Below, one piece after another: positions 8,441 to 17,785 of a stretch of DNA of 64,000 bases. Under the pieces are notes generated by a model. It was given only the letters and a program-made list of their open reading frames with translations, had not been told where the DNA came from and ran no database searches. Positions within the stretch are counted from its first letter, which is position 1. Each line of letters opens with the position of its first letter. Source of the stretch: Tahibacter amnicola (GTDB taxonomy: Bacteria; Pseudomonadota; Gammaproteobacteria; Xanthomonadales; Rhodanobacteraceae); NCBI RefSeq assembly GCF_025398735.1, contig NZ_CP104694.1, forward strand, positions 3,435,001 through 3,499,000, in the 5' to 3' direction. The position numbers were made by a program, and so were the translations under genes.

Positions 8441-9698
8441 TGGCTAACGCGCGTGGGGACGTCGCGTTGACGTTGAGTGCTGGCAAACGTGGGGGCGAGT
8501 ACCGTCGGCGGGTCAGACGGATCCGCGTTCTAGCCCGCGTGTCAGATTTAGTAATAAAGGTGCACCTTTGCTTGCTTCTGCCGTGAGGCGGCATCTACCT
8601 CGCCGGTTCGACAATGCACTTCGGCGAGTCCTCCCGGACGAGTATTGCGAAGTTGCCCTACGACGCCGACACCATTTTCCGCAACGGATTTCAGTGACAC
8701 GGGGCTTGTGTATTCGCGTTCCAGCGCGATCGAGGTTGTACACGACCAGATCAACTTCGGTCGCGTCGACCGATGACTCGTAGACGCCTCATGGCGGACA
8801 AACAGCCCGCTGCCGGGTGGGCAGCGGGCTGCGGATTCCAGCGAAATAGCGCCCGATCGACAGCGTCGCGTGCATGAGCAAGATCTGCTGCGTCGTATCC
8901 GTCGTGCGTAGGCGAACTGTCCAGACGATGCCAGGTTACCGCCCAGCCGATTGACTCACTGCCAGTCCAGATAGTTGTCCGGCGCATCGTGGCGATCCCA
9001 CCGCAGGGCCGTGGTGCCATCCGGGGCGATCAGCCCGGTCGCAATTTCTGGCCCGCATCCAGGGCGGAATCGAACAGCGCCGTCGCATCCGCTACGCGTT
9101 TGTTCGAGGCGCGTCTGCACAATGCTGCGTGCTGCTCGGGGTGTAGCGGTGTGAGTTCCGGCGCAGAAGCCACCAGGGAAGTGCCGTGTCGATGCGCGGC
9201 AGTGGGCTTGGAGAACGCCTGCTATCGGATCCCGTGTCCACGGTGGCAAGCGGGGCTCTATCGCGGCCCCGGAACAGGCTGAATCGATATAAGGCGGTGA
9301 AAATCGGCGGGATCGCTGGGAAAATTCCCGGCCGGGAGTTTATTCGGCCTGGACTGCTGAAAGCCAGGCGATGTGCTTTGCGGAAAATGGGGTGGAACTG
9401 CCGGATTTTTTCGCGCGCTTAATATCTTGTTTTTGAATGTATTTATGGTTTCTGGCCGGATGTTCGCGCGGCTGGCTGCAGATTCACCGGCTCTCGGACA
9501 CTCCAGCTGGTGCCCTTGGCAGATGTCCTGTGCGCAAGCCCATTCATCCGGGCGAGGACGCGCAATCCAGGTTTGCTATTCGCCCGAAAGGCGCGGCTCA
9601 GCGGGTTGCCGAGGCGAGGGCAACAGCCAATTTTCACTTTAAATTTCCGGGCGCGGCGACTAATGTTGCCGGCTGGCAAATCGCAGGGGGGCATTTTG
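8441..9698. other. 1.26-kb region without a convincing gene, left border of the PKS cluster
   Basis: All open frames here are short and show no recognisable protein. A hairpin with an 11-bp stem (cagcccgctgc 8803-8813, gcagcgggctg 8821-8831) could be a weak transcription end for leftward transcription (TTTG follows on the minus strand). An AT-rich island at about 9405-9452 contrasts with the GC-rich surroundings and lies about 250 nt upstream of the acyltransferase gene, so it is the best place for the cluster promoter. I see no canonical -35/-10 pair. Confidence 0.4.
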
Positions 9699-10562
9699 AT
9701 GACGGCGTTCGTATTTCCTGGCCAAGGATCGCAGGCGCGAGGGATGGGCGGAGAGCTCTTTGACCTCAAGGAATACTGTGCAGTCGAGCGCGATGTCGAT
9801 GCGCTGCTGGGCTATTCGTTGCGGAGACTGTGCCTGGACGATCCGGAAAATCGTCTCAAGGAGACACAGTACACGCAGCCGAGTCTCTACGTCGTCAATT
9901 CCCTGCATGTGTTCAAGGCCGTCGTCGACGGCGCCCGGCCTACCCATGTCGCCGGCCACAGCCTTGGTGAATACAATGCCCTGTGTGCCGCCGGCGTATT
10001 CGACTTCATGACCGGCCTGCGCCTGGTCAAGATGCGCGGCGAGCTGATGGCACAGGCCAAGGACGGGGGAATGGGCGCGGTCATCGGGCTGGATCGCGAC
10101 ACGATTGCGGCGGTCGTGCGCGACAGCGGACTGGCTGGCGTCGACGTTGCCAACTTCAATTCTCCGGTGCAGACCGTGATTTCCGGCCCGGTTGCCGAAA
10201 TCGCCCGCGCCGGCCAGCTGCTCGAGCAGGCGGGGGCGCGCATGTATATGCCGTTGCCGGTCAGCGCGGCGTTTCATTCGCGCTACATGCGCGAGTTCGC
10301 TGATCAGTTCGAGGAATTTCTGCGTCCGTTCTCCTTCGCGCCGCCGCGGATACCGGTTATTTCGAACGTCACCGCGGAGCCGTACCCGGCCGATAGCGAG
10401 TCGATCAAATCGCTGTTGGTGCGGCAGATCACCCAGTCGGTCGAATGGACGCGGAGCATCCGCTGGTTGCTCGCCCAGGGCGTGACGGATATCCGTGAAG
10501 TCGGCCCTGGAAAGGTATTGACCCGACTGGTGCAGCAGATCCAGCAGGATCCCGCCCGCTAG
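9699..10562 (+). CDS. Free-standing malonyl-CoA:ACP acyltransferase (trans-AT)
   Basis: A 287-aa FabD-like acyltransferase. It starts at ATG 9699 (MTAFVFPGQGSQARGMG), preceded by the G-rich AGGGGGG at 9685-9691; upstream in-frame codons (from 9510) show no family similarity. The active-site motif GHSLGEYNAL holds the nucleophilic Ser, and the catalytic His is in AAFHSRYM. The segment HSLGEYNALCAAGVFDF is typical of the stand-alone ATs of trans-AT PKS clusters (PedD, PksC, BaeC type). All PKS modules in this window lack an AT, so this enzyme is expected to load malonyl units onto every ACP, including the loading module. It is the first gene of the cluster and is followed at 49 nt by the phosphotransferase gene. 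Confidence 0.95.
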   Translation: MTAFVFPGQGSQARGMGGELFDLKEYCAVERDVDALLGYSLRRLCLDDPENRLKETQYTQPSLYVVNSLHVFKAVVDGARPTHVAGHSLGEYNALCAAGVFDFMTGLRLVKMRGELMAQAKDGGMGAVIGLDRDTIAAVVRDSGLAGVDVANFNSPVQTVISGPVAEIARAGQLLEQAGARMYMPLPVSAAFHSRYMREFADQFEEFLRPFSFAPPRIPVISNVTAEPYPADSESIKSLLVRQITQSVEWTRSIRWLLAQGVTDIREVGPGKVLTRLVQQIQQDPAR

Positions 10563-10611
10563 CAAGGAGCATTGCCGTACAACCTGGACGTTTCCTCAGC
10601 GCGAGGCCGCA

Positions 10612-13158
10612 ATGAGCGTGATACTTGATTGGGCAGCCGCTGCTGCCGCCGGCGCCGCGCATGCCGGGGGCAAAGGCTGGCACCTTGGCATGCTGTCCGA
10701 GTTCGGCATTCCCGTGCCGCCGGGCTTTGTCGTCGACTCTGCCGCGTTGGCCGGACGCCATCGCGGCGAAGTGTTGAATGAGGCGCTGGTCGCCTCGCTG
10801 GTCGATGCGTTGGACGTGCGCGGCTGGAACGACGTGCCGCTTGCGGTCCGATCGTCCGCGGCGAGCGAAGATTCGACGCGCACTTCGTTTGCGGGCGTCT
10901 ATAAAACCCACCTCCATGTGCGCGGAATGCCCGACCTGGTGCACGCTGTGCAAGCGGTCCTGGATTCGTACTGGAGCCCGGCCGCTGCGGCGTATCGCGA
11001 GCGGTTCGGACTGTCCGACGAAACGGCGCGGATGGCAATCATCGTGATGCCGATGCTGGCGCCGGTAGCGTCGGGCGTGGCCTTTACCTGCGATCCCGTC
11101 GCCGGACGCGAAGATCAGCTCATCATTCATGCGAATTGGGGGCTGGGCGACAGTCTGGTCGGCGGGCTCGCCGAAGCCGACGAGTACCGGCTCCAGGTGG
11201 GCTACCCGCAGGAAAATCTCTCGCTGGTGGGTCAGACCTGCGGGTCGAAAGCCCGGATGACCGTGCCCCGCGCTGGCGGGGGCACCGAACTGGCGGATAC
11301 GCCCGATCATCTTGTTTCCCGTGCTGCATTGAGTGCGGCGCAGGCGATCGAGCTTGGCGAGCTTGTCCGCGAGCTGGCGACGACACTGGACTACTCCAGG
11401 CCGTTTTACGACGTGGAATGGGTTTGGGACGGGGAAAGGTTCTGGATCGTGCAGGCCAGGCCGATCACGGTGCGCAACCGGCAGACGTATGCGGCGCTCA
11501 AGACTCAGCCCACGGTCTGGTCCCGCGGCAATTCCCGCGATGTCGTGCCGGATCCGCTTCCGGCGCTGGACCGCAGCGTGTCGCTGCCGCTGATCAACCA
11601 TATGCTGACCCGGAGCGCCGCGCGTGCCGGATATGCGACGCTCCCGGGCGTGCAGCGGACCGCCACGCATCACGGCCGTGTCTATTTCGAGACCTCGATA
11701 CTCCAATGGGAGTCGTTCGACGGCTTTGGCGTGCCGCCGAAGGTATACAACCGCCTGCTGGGCGGACATCAGCCGGAGATCACGGTTCCAGAGCCCACGC
11801 TTGGCGACCGGGTGCGGCGTGCGTGGCACGGCATGCGCTTCCTGCAGGCCTGTGTGCGTCCGCGGCTCCAGGCAAGGGCCATACTCGCGGCCGCTCACCA
11901 GGCGGCGGCGAACCACCTTGAACAACCCTTGCCCGGCAACCCTCGCGAACTCGCGGAGCGGCTGCGTGCACGCGTCATGGCCACGCGCACCAACGACGAT
12001 CTCCTGCTGTTGCAAGCGGCCGGCAGCGCGATGCTGGTACTGCTCGACTTGCTGGAAGGACACTTCCCGGGAGAAGGCGGCGCCCGCGCTGCCTCGCTCA
12101 TGAGCGGTGGCGAACCCAGTGTGACGGCGGCGCAGGGGCATGCGCTCGTACAGTTGGCGCAGATCGCCGCCGCAGATCCTGTTGCGCTTGCGTGGCTGCA
12201 GTCGCCGCAGCGCGACGGACGGGAATGGCGTCAACGGCTGGGTCGCGATAGCGCGTTTGGTCATGGCCTCGAAGCATTCTTGCAGCGATATGGCCACCGT
12301 GCTGTCTACGAAAGCTACCTCCAGCATCCGCGATGGCGGGAGGATCCCGGCTTCATCCTGGATGCTGTCGCTTCCTTGATCGACGGTGGTGTTGAACCCG
12401 GTCGCGAATCGGTCTCCAACGGCAACGCGGCGCGGGAGCGCGTTCTCGCGCAATTGCCGATCTGGGACCGGCCGCTTGTTCCATGGCTGGTGAAAATGGC
12501 AATCGCCGAACGCAACATGCGTGAGGGCGCGCGCAGCGCATTGACGGCCCAGTTGGGTGTCATGCGGCGGATTGTCACGGCGCTGGCTGACCAGTGCGTC
12601 GCTGCCGGGCATCTGGAGTCGGCAAATGACGTGTTCCACCTCACCTGGATGGAGTTGCAGGCGCTGGCAGAGGGGCGACTGGCCGCGCAACACGCCATGC
12701 AGCGCGTTCGCCTGCGTCGTCGTCAATTCGCTGCATTTGCGGCCGCCGACGCGCCCGACGTCATTCTGGAATCCGGTGGTTCGCTGTCTGCGAGCCGCCC
12801 TGCCGCGCGGACCGCGACGCCGGGCGCTGAGGAATGGCAGGGGGTCGTGGTCGCCAGTGGCTTTGCAAAAGGCGCCGCGGTGCTTGCTCATCACCCCGGC
12901 GAAGCACTGAATCTGGCGGCCGGTTCCGTCCTCGTGGCGCCCGCCACCGATCCCTCATGGACGCCGGCCTTTTTCAAGGCAAGCGCCATCGTGATGGAAA
13001 CGGGAGGCTATCTCTCTCACGGCGCAATTGTTGCCCGCGAACTGGGGATTCCGGCAGTCGCGAATGTCCCCGGGATTCTCGGGGCATTGAAGAGCGGCGA
13101 TGACCTGGAAGTTGACGCGAACCAGGGCCTGGTCAGGCGTGTGGCCCCGGGCTCCTGA
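10612..13158 (+). CDS. PEP-synthase / rifampin-phosphotransferase-like enzyme
   Basis: An 848-aa protein with the layout of PEP-utilising phosphotransferases. An N-terminal ATP-grasp half has GGKGWHLGMLSEFGIPVPPG (residues ~19-38), VRSSAASEDSTRTSFAGVYK, GVAFTCDPVAG and WIVQARPIT. A central helical region follows. The C-terminal swivelling domain carries METGGYLSHGAIVARELGIP, where the His (about residue 803) is the phosphocarrier. The family transfers a phosphate from ATP via His to pyruvate or, in rifampin phosphotransferases, to a drug hydroxyl. The calyculin trans-AT pathway has phosphotransferases of this general type. In this position it most likely phosphorylates the polyketide or an intermediate, as tailoring or self-protection. 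It could also be an accessory metabolic enzyme. Confidence 0.85.
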   Translation: MSVILDWAAAAAAGAAHAGGKGWHLGMLSEFGIPVPPGFVVDSAALAGRHRGEVLNEALVASLVDALDVRGWNDVPLAVRSSAASEDSTRTSFAGVYKTHLHVRGMPDLVHAVQAVLDSYWSPAAAAYRERFGLSDETARMAIIVMPMLAPVASGVAFTCDPVAGREDQLIIHANWGLGDSLVGGLAEADEYRLQVGYPQENLSLVGQTCGSKARMTVPRAGGGTELADTPDHLVSRAALSAAQAIELGELVRELATTLDYSRPFYDVEWVWDGERFWIVQARPITVRNRQTYAALKTQPTVWSRGNSRDVVPDPLPALDRSVSLPLINHMLTRSAARAGYATLPGVQRTATHHGRVYFETSILQWESFDGFGVPPKVYNRLLGGHQPEITVPEPTLGDRVRRAWHGMRFLQACVRPRLQARAILAAAHQAAANHLEQPLPGNPRELAERLRARVMATRTNDDLLLLQAAGSAMLVLLDLLEGHFPGEGGARAASLMSGGEPSVTAAQGHALVQLAQIAAADPVALAWLQSPQRDGREWRQRLGRDSAFGHGLEAFLQRYGHRAVYESYLQHPRWREDPGFILDAVASLIDGGVEPGRESVSNGNAARERVLAQLPIWDRPLVPWLVKMAIAERNMREGARSALTAQLGVMRRIVTALADQCVAAGHLESANDVFHLTWMELQALAEGRLAAQHAMQRVRLRRRQFAAFAAADAPDVILESGGSLSASRPAARTATPGAEEWQGVVVASGFAKGAAVLAHHPGEALNLAAGSVLVAPATDPSWTPAFFKASAIVMETGGYLSHGAIVARELGIPAVANVPGILGALKSGDDLEVDANQGLVRRVAPGS

Positions 13159-13900
13159 ATGCGCTTCGATCTGGGGTTCGCGTCGTTTCGCCGGGGGGCG
13201 CGCCCTCCGGGGCTCCCGGGGGCATCGCGTTGCCGCACTCGGGACTGACGCCGCTCCCGGGAAGGGCGCAGGCGCAGGAGGGGTGTAGCCGCTATACTCG
13301 GGGTTTGGCGAACAAGGGTTGATGACTCAGCCAAGGTCGCCTCAGTCCATACGCATTCGAATAAGTGAGGGGGTCGGCATGCGTGCTCGTGTGATATCAG
13401 GTTTCCGGTATACGGGGATTTTCCCGATGCCAGGTGCTGCGGAAAACCTCGTCACACAGGGGAAGGGCGCAGCGTAGAAGCCCCGTCGGCGACAGAGGCC
13501 GGCGTCGGGCGAAAGCCCAACGACCTCCGCCAGCGACCAGACCTTGCTGTCACGAAGACTTGGTCATCGCAATCTCGCCGAACGGCCGGCATCCAGCGAG
13601 TCCGCATCTCCCGCCAGGCGCTCCGCCACGAGCTGACGGGGAGGAAGCCGGACAGGCACTCGCCGGAACTGAATCCGAATAAGTCACTCAACGCCATCCC
13701 GGGTCTGCGGTGCACGCGAGCGTGCGGCCGTGCGATGCGTTGATCAGCGGTCGTGTCAAAACGCGTAGAACCGGGTGGCTGGCGGTCTGACGTCGGGGGA
13801 AACGGGCTTTGGATGCCCGGAATGCAGCATGTAGTGCGGATTGCTCACGCGTCCGTCGTGAGCCTGGCCCACTACTGGACCAATTGTTAGGGAAGTGAAG
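13159..13900. promoter_or_regulatory. 742-nt leader region upstream of the giant PKS gene
   Basis: No open frame here resembles a protein. The region probably contains the promoter or untranslated leader of the 31-kb PKS gene. A TATACT at 13293-13298 could be a -10 box but has no good -35. The 9-mer cgaataagt occurs twice (13358-13366 and 13676-13684), a possible binding site but weak. No terminator-like hairpin with a T-run was found after the phosphotransferase gene, so read-through from upstream is possible. Confidence 0.3.
13889..13895 (+). promoter_or_regulatory. Ribosome-binding site of the giant PKS
   Basis: AGGGAAG lies 5 nt before ATG 13901. The in-frame GTG at 13895 overlaps this motif, so ATG 13901 is the better start. 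Confidence 0.55.
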
Positions 13901-16900
13901 ATGCTCGAGTTACTGAACCGGTACGCACACGGCTTGGCGGTCGTTCCGTTGGTGGACGCGCTCCGAGGGCGAGGCTGCCTGCAGTCCATTGCGGATGCCG
14001 TAGCGGTTCAGCCGGCTCTGTTGGCAGAAACGTTTCGCATCAATCCGGGGTATCTCGCGGTCGCCCTGCGCCTATTTGAGTCCCTGGGCTGGCTCAAGGC
14101 CCTTGACGACGGCACCTACGCACCGACGCCTGCATTCCGGGACGTGGACCTTATCCCCGACGATGTGATGACGGCGTACCGCCTACCATTCGAGCAGTAC
14201 GCGCTGGATGATGACCCTGCACTGCTCGGATCCTGGCTGGAACGTTCGGCAGCGCGCTGGGGCGGCGATCACGACTACCTGGCGGACTATATCGACGGCA
14301 CTTTCGTGATTCCGTTGCTGCTCGCCCTCAAGCAGAACACGCACGTCCGCCTCGTCGAGCAGGACTGCGAGGGCCGCAAGATATCCGTTCTTGATCTGGC
14401 GCTCGGACAGCGGACCCGTAACGAAATCGTGTCGCTGTTCTGTTCCCGGGGATGGGCGCAGGTCGCAGCTGATGGAACGCTCATTCTCACTGGCGCCGGC
14501 GACTACGTTTGGGGACGGATCCACATCACGGCGGCCTTCGCTTCCTACCGCCCGATGTTCCTGCGTGCGGAAGAGCTCTTGTTCGGCGATCCGAAGGCCG
14601 TTTTCACGTACGACGCGAATGGCCATGAACTGCATCTGGACCGCGCCCTGAACGTGCTGGGCAGCGGCTTCCAGCATGAAAAATACTTCGTTGACCTGAG
14701 CGCCCTGATCGTTTCGGTGTTCGATTCGACAGAGCTGGCCGAGCAACCCAGGTACATCGCGGATACGGGATGCGGCGACGGCACGCTTTTGCGGGAAATC
14801 TACGAAACCATCAAGCGCCGCACGCTGCGCGGCCGCTTCCTGGATCGTCATCCACTCGTGCTGATCGGCATTGACGCGAACGCCAAGGCGCTGGAGGCAA
14901 CTGCGAGAACGTTGCAGAAGTACGAGCATCTGACGCTGACCGGCGATATCGGCGATCCCGCGGGTATCGTCGCAACGCTCGCCAGTGAGGGAATTGATGC
15001 GGACAGCGTGCTCCACGTTCGCTCGTTCCTCGATCACGACCGCACATACCGGCCTCCGACAGACAGTGCGGGCGTGGCTGGTTGGGAGCGGGTTCCCGTA
15101 TCCGGCGTTCACATCGACGCCGACGGAAAACTGATTTCTCCGGCGCTGGTTGCGCAGAGCACCGTTGAGCATCTGCGGCGTTGGTCGGATGCTGCCGGCC
15201 GTCACGGACTGGTCATGCTGGAGGTTCACAGCCTGCCGGCGGCGACAACCGCACGCTTTCTGGACGAAGCGGAGAGTCTGCACTTCGACGCCTATCACGC
15301 GATGTCGCGGCAATTGCTGCTGGATGCCAAGACATTCCTGATGTGCGCGGCGCAGGCGGGCCTGTTCTGCGACGCCGGTGCCTGGCGCCGCTATCCGAAA
15401 ACGCTGCCATTTGCGCGTATCAGCCTGAGCCTGCTCAAGCCACGGGCATTCTCGGTGCGATTCGCACGCGCCGATGATGATTCGCAGATCGCAATTCTCG
15501 AGCATTCCTGGCGTGCGGAAGAGGGGCTTGGCGAGCCTGTTCACGGCGTCGCAGCGGGGCCTGCTGTGACGGGCTTCCCGGAGGGGCAGTTCGTCGTCGT
15601 TTCTGACGGCCAGGTAGTAGCGTCCGCTACTTGTTCACGGCGTTCCGCGCGCGGCGAGCCAGGTCGCGACGGGGCATCGAGCCCGTTGCAGGCGGCACCG
15701 GAAGCCCTTCGACTGGAGACCGCGCGCTGGGCCGGCTCTGCCGGAACAGAGGTGGTGACGGTACTGGTCGACTTCATCGAGCAGTATTTCGCCTACGAGG
15801 GCGGCGGTATCGACAAGGCGGGCCTGGACGAGTGCAAGTCGATCGCCGTATTCGGCTCTGCGTTGACCTCGGACCATGGACGCCGTGTATCCAAGGGCGT
15901 CCGCCGCCTGAAAGCCGTGATTGGCACGTCGCCCGGCCTTGATCCGAGCCTGGCGGAAGCGGACCTCGCGACATTCGTGCTGCGGGCGATCGTTTCCGGA
16001 CTGCAGCGCAAGGGCGTGTTTCTGGCCGGTAACGAATCCTACGAACGGGAGCGGTTCCGCGCTTTGCTCCGCGTGCCGCCCAAGTACGAGCGCTACATCG
16101 ATTCCCTGTTGAATCGCCTGCGCCTGAGAGGACTTGTCTCTATCCAGGACGGGCGGATCACGTCTCATGCATCGATCGCCGCGTTTGCGTTGCGCGATGC
16201 CGAATCGGAGACGGCGGCCTTCGAGCGGACTTTTCCCGTTCGTCATCCGCATTTTGCGGAAGCGATGAACTTCGTACTGCCGATTCTTCGCGAATACACC
16301 CGGGTCATCGGCGGTGAGATCGATGCAGCGGCAGTGATGTTCGCGGGCGGCAATATCGACCGGTTCGGCGGCATCTTCCAGGGCGAGCCTGCATCGGAGT
16401 ACTACAACCGGCTGGTCGTCGAAGCGGTTGCCAGCTACGTTCACGAAAAGCTGGCGTCGGCCGACCCGTCGCTCCCGCAGCGGAAGATACGCATTCTCGA
16501 GGTGGGCACCGGATCCGGAGCCACCGCCAATGCGCTGCTGCGAACGCTCGGGCAACGCCCCGAACATGTGGAACTGTGCCTGTCCGACATTTCGCCGGCC
16601 TTTCTTCGCTATACACAGCGGCGCTTTTCCGCGGCTTATCCCTGGGTCACCTACAAGGTGCTCGATATCGGTACTGATGTCGTTGCCCAGGGCATGGAGG
16701 CGCATTCGTGGGACATCGTCGTCGCCGGAAATGTGCTTCACGACACGCGAAACATCGTCTTTACACTTGAGCAGACGCGGCGGTTGCTCAGAGGTGGCGG
16801 GCTGCTCGTCGCTAACGAATACACCGAAGTCAAGGAGTGGCATTTTGCAGGCGGCGCACTGCTGCATGGCATGTGGCTCTTTGACGATCCGGAAATGCGC

Positions 16901-17785
16901 CTGGACCAGTTCTGCCTGCTGGGGGTTGAACAATGGCGGCATGCCATCGTCGAGGCAGGCCTCGTACCGCTCGACGCGCTCGCCCTGCCTTCGCAATCAA
17001 TCACCGGCAGGTGCGGACAGTGCGTATTGCTGGCCGAAGCGCCAGCACACGTCGCGGAGCCGCAGATCGAACCGACGTCGTTGGACCCAGGTCCGGTGCC
17101 GGTGGCGTTCCCCGCTCCCGGCAATCATGCCGAGCCGGGTTCGATCCGTTCGTCCGGCCGTAGCGCTGTTGAATTGGCGGTCACTGTAGAAGAGCAGGTG
17201 CGCGCGCTGCTCGGCGTCGAGCGGGCTGATCGCTACTGCGCATCAAGCCCCCTGATGGAACTGGGTCTGGATTCGGTCGAGCTGGTCGAGTTGAAGAGTC
17301 TTCTCAGTGCCCGATTTGGCATCGCATTGCCCCCGGCGTTCTTGTTCGAGTGCGAAACGACGGAAAAGGTCATCGCGGGACTCGAGGCGCGGTTGCCAAA
17401 GTCGACACCTATTGCAGATGCGCCCAATGTCGGGCCGGCCGCTGCTGCACCCGTGGTGGTGGAATCGAAAGCCGGTGATCCGGGAGTCGGGGCGCCTGTG
17501 TCCCGTTCGCGACCTGCGCAGCCAGTCGCGATCGCCACGCCACACCGCAGCGCCGTCGAGGTTGCGGTAATCGTAGAGGAACAGGTTCGTACCCTTCTCG
17601 GCGTCGAGCGGGCTGCTCGCTACGCTGCGTCAAGCCCGTTGATGGAACTGGGGCTGGACTCGGTTGAACTGGTCGAGCTGAAGAGCCTTCTCAGCACGCG
17701 TTTTGGCGTTGCGCTTCCGCCGGCCTTCCTGTTCGAGTGCGAAACGACGGAAAAGGTCATCGCCGGGCTCCAGGCGCGGTTGCCG
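13901..17785 (+). other. Loading module: MT1-pseudoGNAT-MT2-ACP-ACP (AprA-like)
   Basis: MT1 (13901-15440) joins a helical/winged N-part (LLNRYAHGLAVVPLVDAL) to a methyltransferase core with IADTGCGDGTLL and HVRSFLDHDRTY, the hallmark of the mononuclear-iron MT1 family of GNAT loading modules. A short GNAT-like piece follows (FSVRFARADD ... FPEGQFVVVSDGQVVASATC, about 15446-15650) without a recognisable acetyl-CoA loop, as in the truncated pseudo-GNAT of apratoxin AprA. MT2 (about 16216-17045) has RILEVGTGSGATANALL and GNVLHDTRNI. Two similar ACPs carry GLDSVEL serines S1125 and S1254. In AprA this set makes dimethylmalonyl-ACP and then pivaloyl-ACP by coupled decarboxylation and methylation. 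A tert-butyl, or less likely isobutyryl or propionyl, starter is inferred. Confidence 0.8.

Noticed and set aside
8548-8754. Minus-strand 68-codon frame ending QKQAKVHLYY
   Set aside because: Short, no ribosome-binding site, no recognisable motif and no partner gene.
8803-8831. 11-bp stem hairpin as an intrinsic terminator
   Set aside because: No T-run of useful length follows on either strand and no gene clearly ends beside it; kept only as part of the border description.
8956-9249. Minus-strand 97-codon frame ending IAPDGTTALRWDRHDAPDNY
   Set aside because: The last 30 residues look protein-like, but no family is recognised, the upstream part is low-quality, and no start signal is seen. 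At most it is a gene remnant.
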